From NCBI RefSeq assembly GCF_014203595.1, contig NZ_JACHJK010000004.1, forward strand, positions 62,001-126,000: 64,000 nt of DNA, given 5' to 3'. The notes under the pieces were generated by a model. The model worked only from the letters and a program-made list of their open reading frames with translations. It was not told the DNA's origin and ran no database searches. Source of the stretch: Streptomyces echinatus. Lineage in GTDB: Bacteria > Actinomycetota > Actinomycetes > Streptomycetales > Streptomycetaceae. Shown piece by piece: positions 62,546 to 64,000 of the stretch. Position 1 is the first letter of the stretch. Each line of letters starts with the position of its first letter. The translations under genes and the position numbers were made by a program.

Positions 62546-64000
62546 GTGGAGAACCTGATCGCGCCGCTCATCGCGGCGCCCCTGCTCGGAGCGGCCGTCC
62601 TCCTGGTCGGCGGCCGGCGCCTGGACCGCGTCGGCCACTGGATCGGCACGCTCCTGTCGACCGCCTCCTTCGTGTTCGGTCTGATCCTCTTCGCCGACCT
62701 CCTCGGCAAGGGAGCAGAACACCGCACGCTGACCCAGCACCTGTGGACGTGGATCCCGGTCGGCGGCTTCCAGGCGGACGTCACCTTCCGCCTGGACCAG
62801 CTGTCGATGACGTTCGTCCTGCTGATCACGGGCGTCGGCTCGCTCATCCACCTGTACTCGGTCGGGTACATGGAGCACGACGAGCGGCGCCGCCGCTTCT
62901 TCGGCTACCTGAACCTGTTCCTCGCGGCGATGCTGCTGCTCGTCCTCGCCGACAACTACCTGCTGCTGTACGTCGGCTGGGAGGGCGTCGGCCTCGCCTC
63001 GTACCTGCTGATCGGCTTCTGGCAGCACAAGCCCAGCGCCGCCACGGCCGCGAAGAAGGCCTTCCTGGTCAACCGCGTCGGCGACATGGGCCTGTCGATC
63101 GCGATCATGCTGATGTTCACCACCTTCGGCAGCTTCGCCTTCGGCCCCGTCCTCAGCCACACCGGTGACGCCTCCGAGGGCAAGCTCACCGCGATCGGTC
63201 TGATGCTGCTGCTCGCCGCCTGCGGCAAGTCCGCCCAGGTGCCGCTGCAGTCCTGGCTCGGGGACGCCATGGAGGGCCCGACCCCGGTCTCGGCCCTGAT
63301 CCACGCCGCGACAATGGTGACCGCGGGCGTCTACCTGATCGTCCGCTCCGGCGCCGTCTTCAACGCCGCCCCCGACGCCCAGCTGGCCGTCACGGTCGTC
63401 GGCGCCGTCACGCTCCTGTTCGGTGCGATCGTCGGTTGCGCCAAGGACGACATCAAGAAGGCGCTGGCCGGCTCGACCATGTCGCAGATCGGCTACATGG
63501 TCCTCGCGGCGGGCCTCGGCCCCATCGGCTACGTCTTCGCGATCATGCACCTGGTGACACACGGCTTCTTCAAGGCCGGGCTGTTCCTCGGCGCCGGTTC
63601 CGTGATGCACGGCATGAACGACGAGGTCGACATGCGCCGCTACGGCGGCCTGCGCAAGTACATGCCGGTCACGTTCATCACGTTCGGCCTCGGCTACCTC
63701 GCCATCATCGGCTTCCCGGGCCTGTCCGGCTTCTTCTCCAAGGACAAGATCATCGAGGCGGCGTTCGCCAAGGGCGGCACCGAGGGCTGGATCCTCGGCG
63801 GCGCGGCCCTGCTGGGCGCAGCCATCACCGCCTTCTACATGACGCGCGTGATGCTGATGACGTTCTTCGGAGAGGAGCGTTGGCGGAACCAGCCCACTCG
63901 CTCCCCCGGGGCGCCGAGCGCCGAGCCCGCCGCCGAGACCCACGGCGAGCACGCCGAGCCGCACCCGCACGAGTCCCCGAAGGTCATGACGATCCCCATG
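62546..64000 (+). CDS. nuoL: NADH-quinone oxidoreductase subunit L (3' end outside window)
   Basis: A partial antiporter-like proton-pump subunit; 485 codons are visible from GTG 62546 and the frame stays open to the window edge. [52 protein letters not shown] and [20 protein letters not shown] are the conserved NuoL core, and [22 protein letters not shown] the classic proton-pump signature. The last visible part is a His/Glu-rich loop. NuoM and NuoN are expected beyond the edge. Confidence 0.97.
   Translation, partial: MENLIAPLIAAPLLGAAVLLVGGRRLDRVGHWIGTLLSTASFVFGLILFADLLGKGAEHRTLTQHLWTWIPVGGFQADVTFRLDQLSMTFVLLITGVGSLIHLYSVGYMEHDERRRRFFGYLNLFLAAMLLLVLADNYLLLYVGWEGVGLASYLLIGFWQHKPSAATAAKKAFLVNRVGDMGLSIAIMLMFTTFGSFAFGPVLSHTGDASEGKLTAIGLMLLLAACGKSAQVPLQSWLGDAMEGPTPVSALIHAATMVTAGVYLIVRSGAVFNAAPDAQLAVTVVGAVTLLFGAIVGCAKDDIKKALAGSTMSQIGYMVLAAGLGPIGYVFAIMHLVTHGFFKAGLFLGAGSVMHGMNDEVDMRRYGGLRKYMPVTFITFGLGYLAIIGFPGLSGFFSKDKIIEAAFAKGGTEGWILGGAALLGAAITAFYMTRVMLMTFFGEERWRNQPTRSPGAPSAEPAAETHGEHAEPHPHESPKVMTIPM

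Overview
This is a very GC-rich actinobacterial chromosome segment, almost certainly Streptomyces. The signs are strong G/C bias at third codon positions, many GTG starts, GTGA/ATGA overlaps, WhiJ/DUF397 regulators, DUF4229, futalosine-route menaquinone genes, and the gene order hemL / ccs / mqn / nuo, which from memory resembles the S. coelicolor core around SCO4469-SCO4573. No tRNA, rRNA or CRISPR array was seen.

Layout. 1-4.4 kb is accessory: a protein cut by the window edge, a serine hydrolase, a TPR-like regulator with a flavoprotein, and a decayed piece of a conjugative-element protein. 4.5-13.7 kb is core: a conserved hypothetical gene, hemL, a histidine phosphatase, a Tat lipoprotein with a CE4-like deacetylase fold behind a structured leader, and the resA-ccdA-resB-ccsB cytochrome c maturation operon. 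13.7-17.5 kb holds a MITE-like repeat and a two-gene unit of a STAND-type NTPase and a membrane-anchored periplasmic-binding-like protein. 17.8-24.2 kb has a 2OG oxygenase, a cytosine deaminase, then mqnL-mqnP-mqnM-lrp-mqnE. 24.4-36.7 kb is mixed: UdgX, GNAT, TetR, a MaoC protein with tandem repeats behind a gutted fabG-like gene, an acyl-CoA synthetase, LysR, an anti-sigma ATPase/WhiJ/DUF397 trio, a methyltransferase, a kinase pseudogene with a second MITE copy, and azlCD with a cupin regulator. 36.7-50.9 kb has a cold-shock gene, mqnA, two Ser/Thr kinases, a prepilin peptidase, mqnC, menG, a geranylgeranyl-reductase-type (MenJ-like) gene, peptide deformylase and an NlpC/P60 hydrolase. From 51.6 kb to the end lies nuoA to nuoL (nuoL is cut by the window edge).

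How it works together. Much of the window builds an aerobic electron-transport chain: tetrapyrrole precursor (hemL), cytochrome c maturation (ResA/CcdA/ResB/CcsB), menaquinone through futalosine (MqnA, E, C, P, L, M, then MenG and probably a side-chain reductase), and complex I, which reduces that quinone. MqnB and MqnD are not here. A site matching the Rex (NADH/NAD+ sensor) operator lies before nuoA and a weaker one overlaps the resA start, suggesting shared redox control.

The most unusual items are: the STAND NTPase plus ligand-binding-protein pair; two copies of a 168-229 bp TA-flanked MITE inserted at CTAG stop codons, one carrying two smaller nested repeats; a 12-bp stem covering the ribosome binding site of the deacetylase lipoprotein; and several decayed genes. 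All functional calls rest on reading the sequence and on remembered family features; no search was run.
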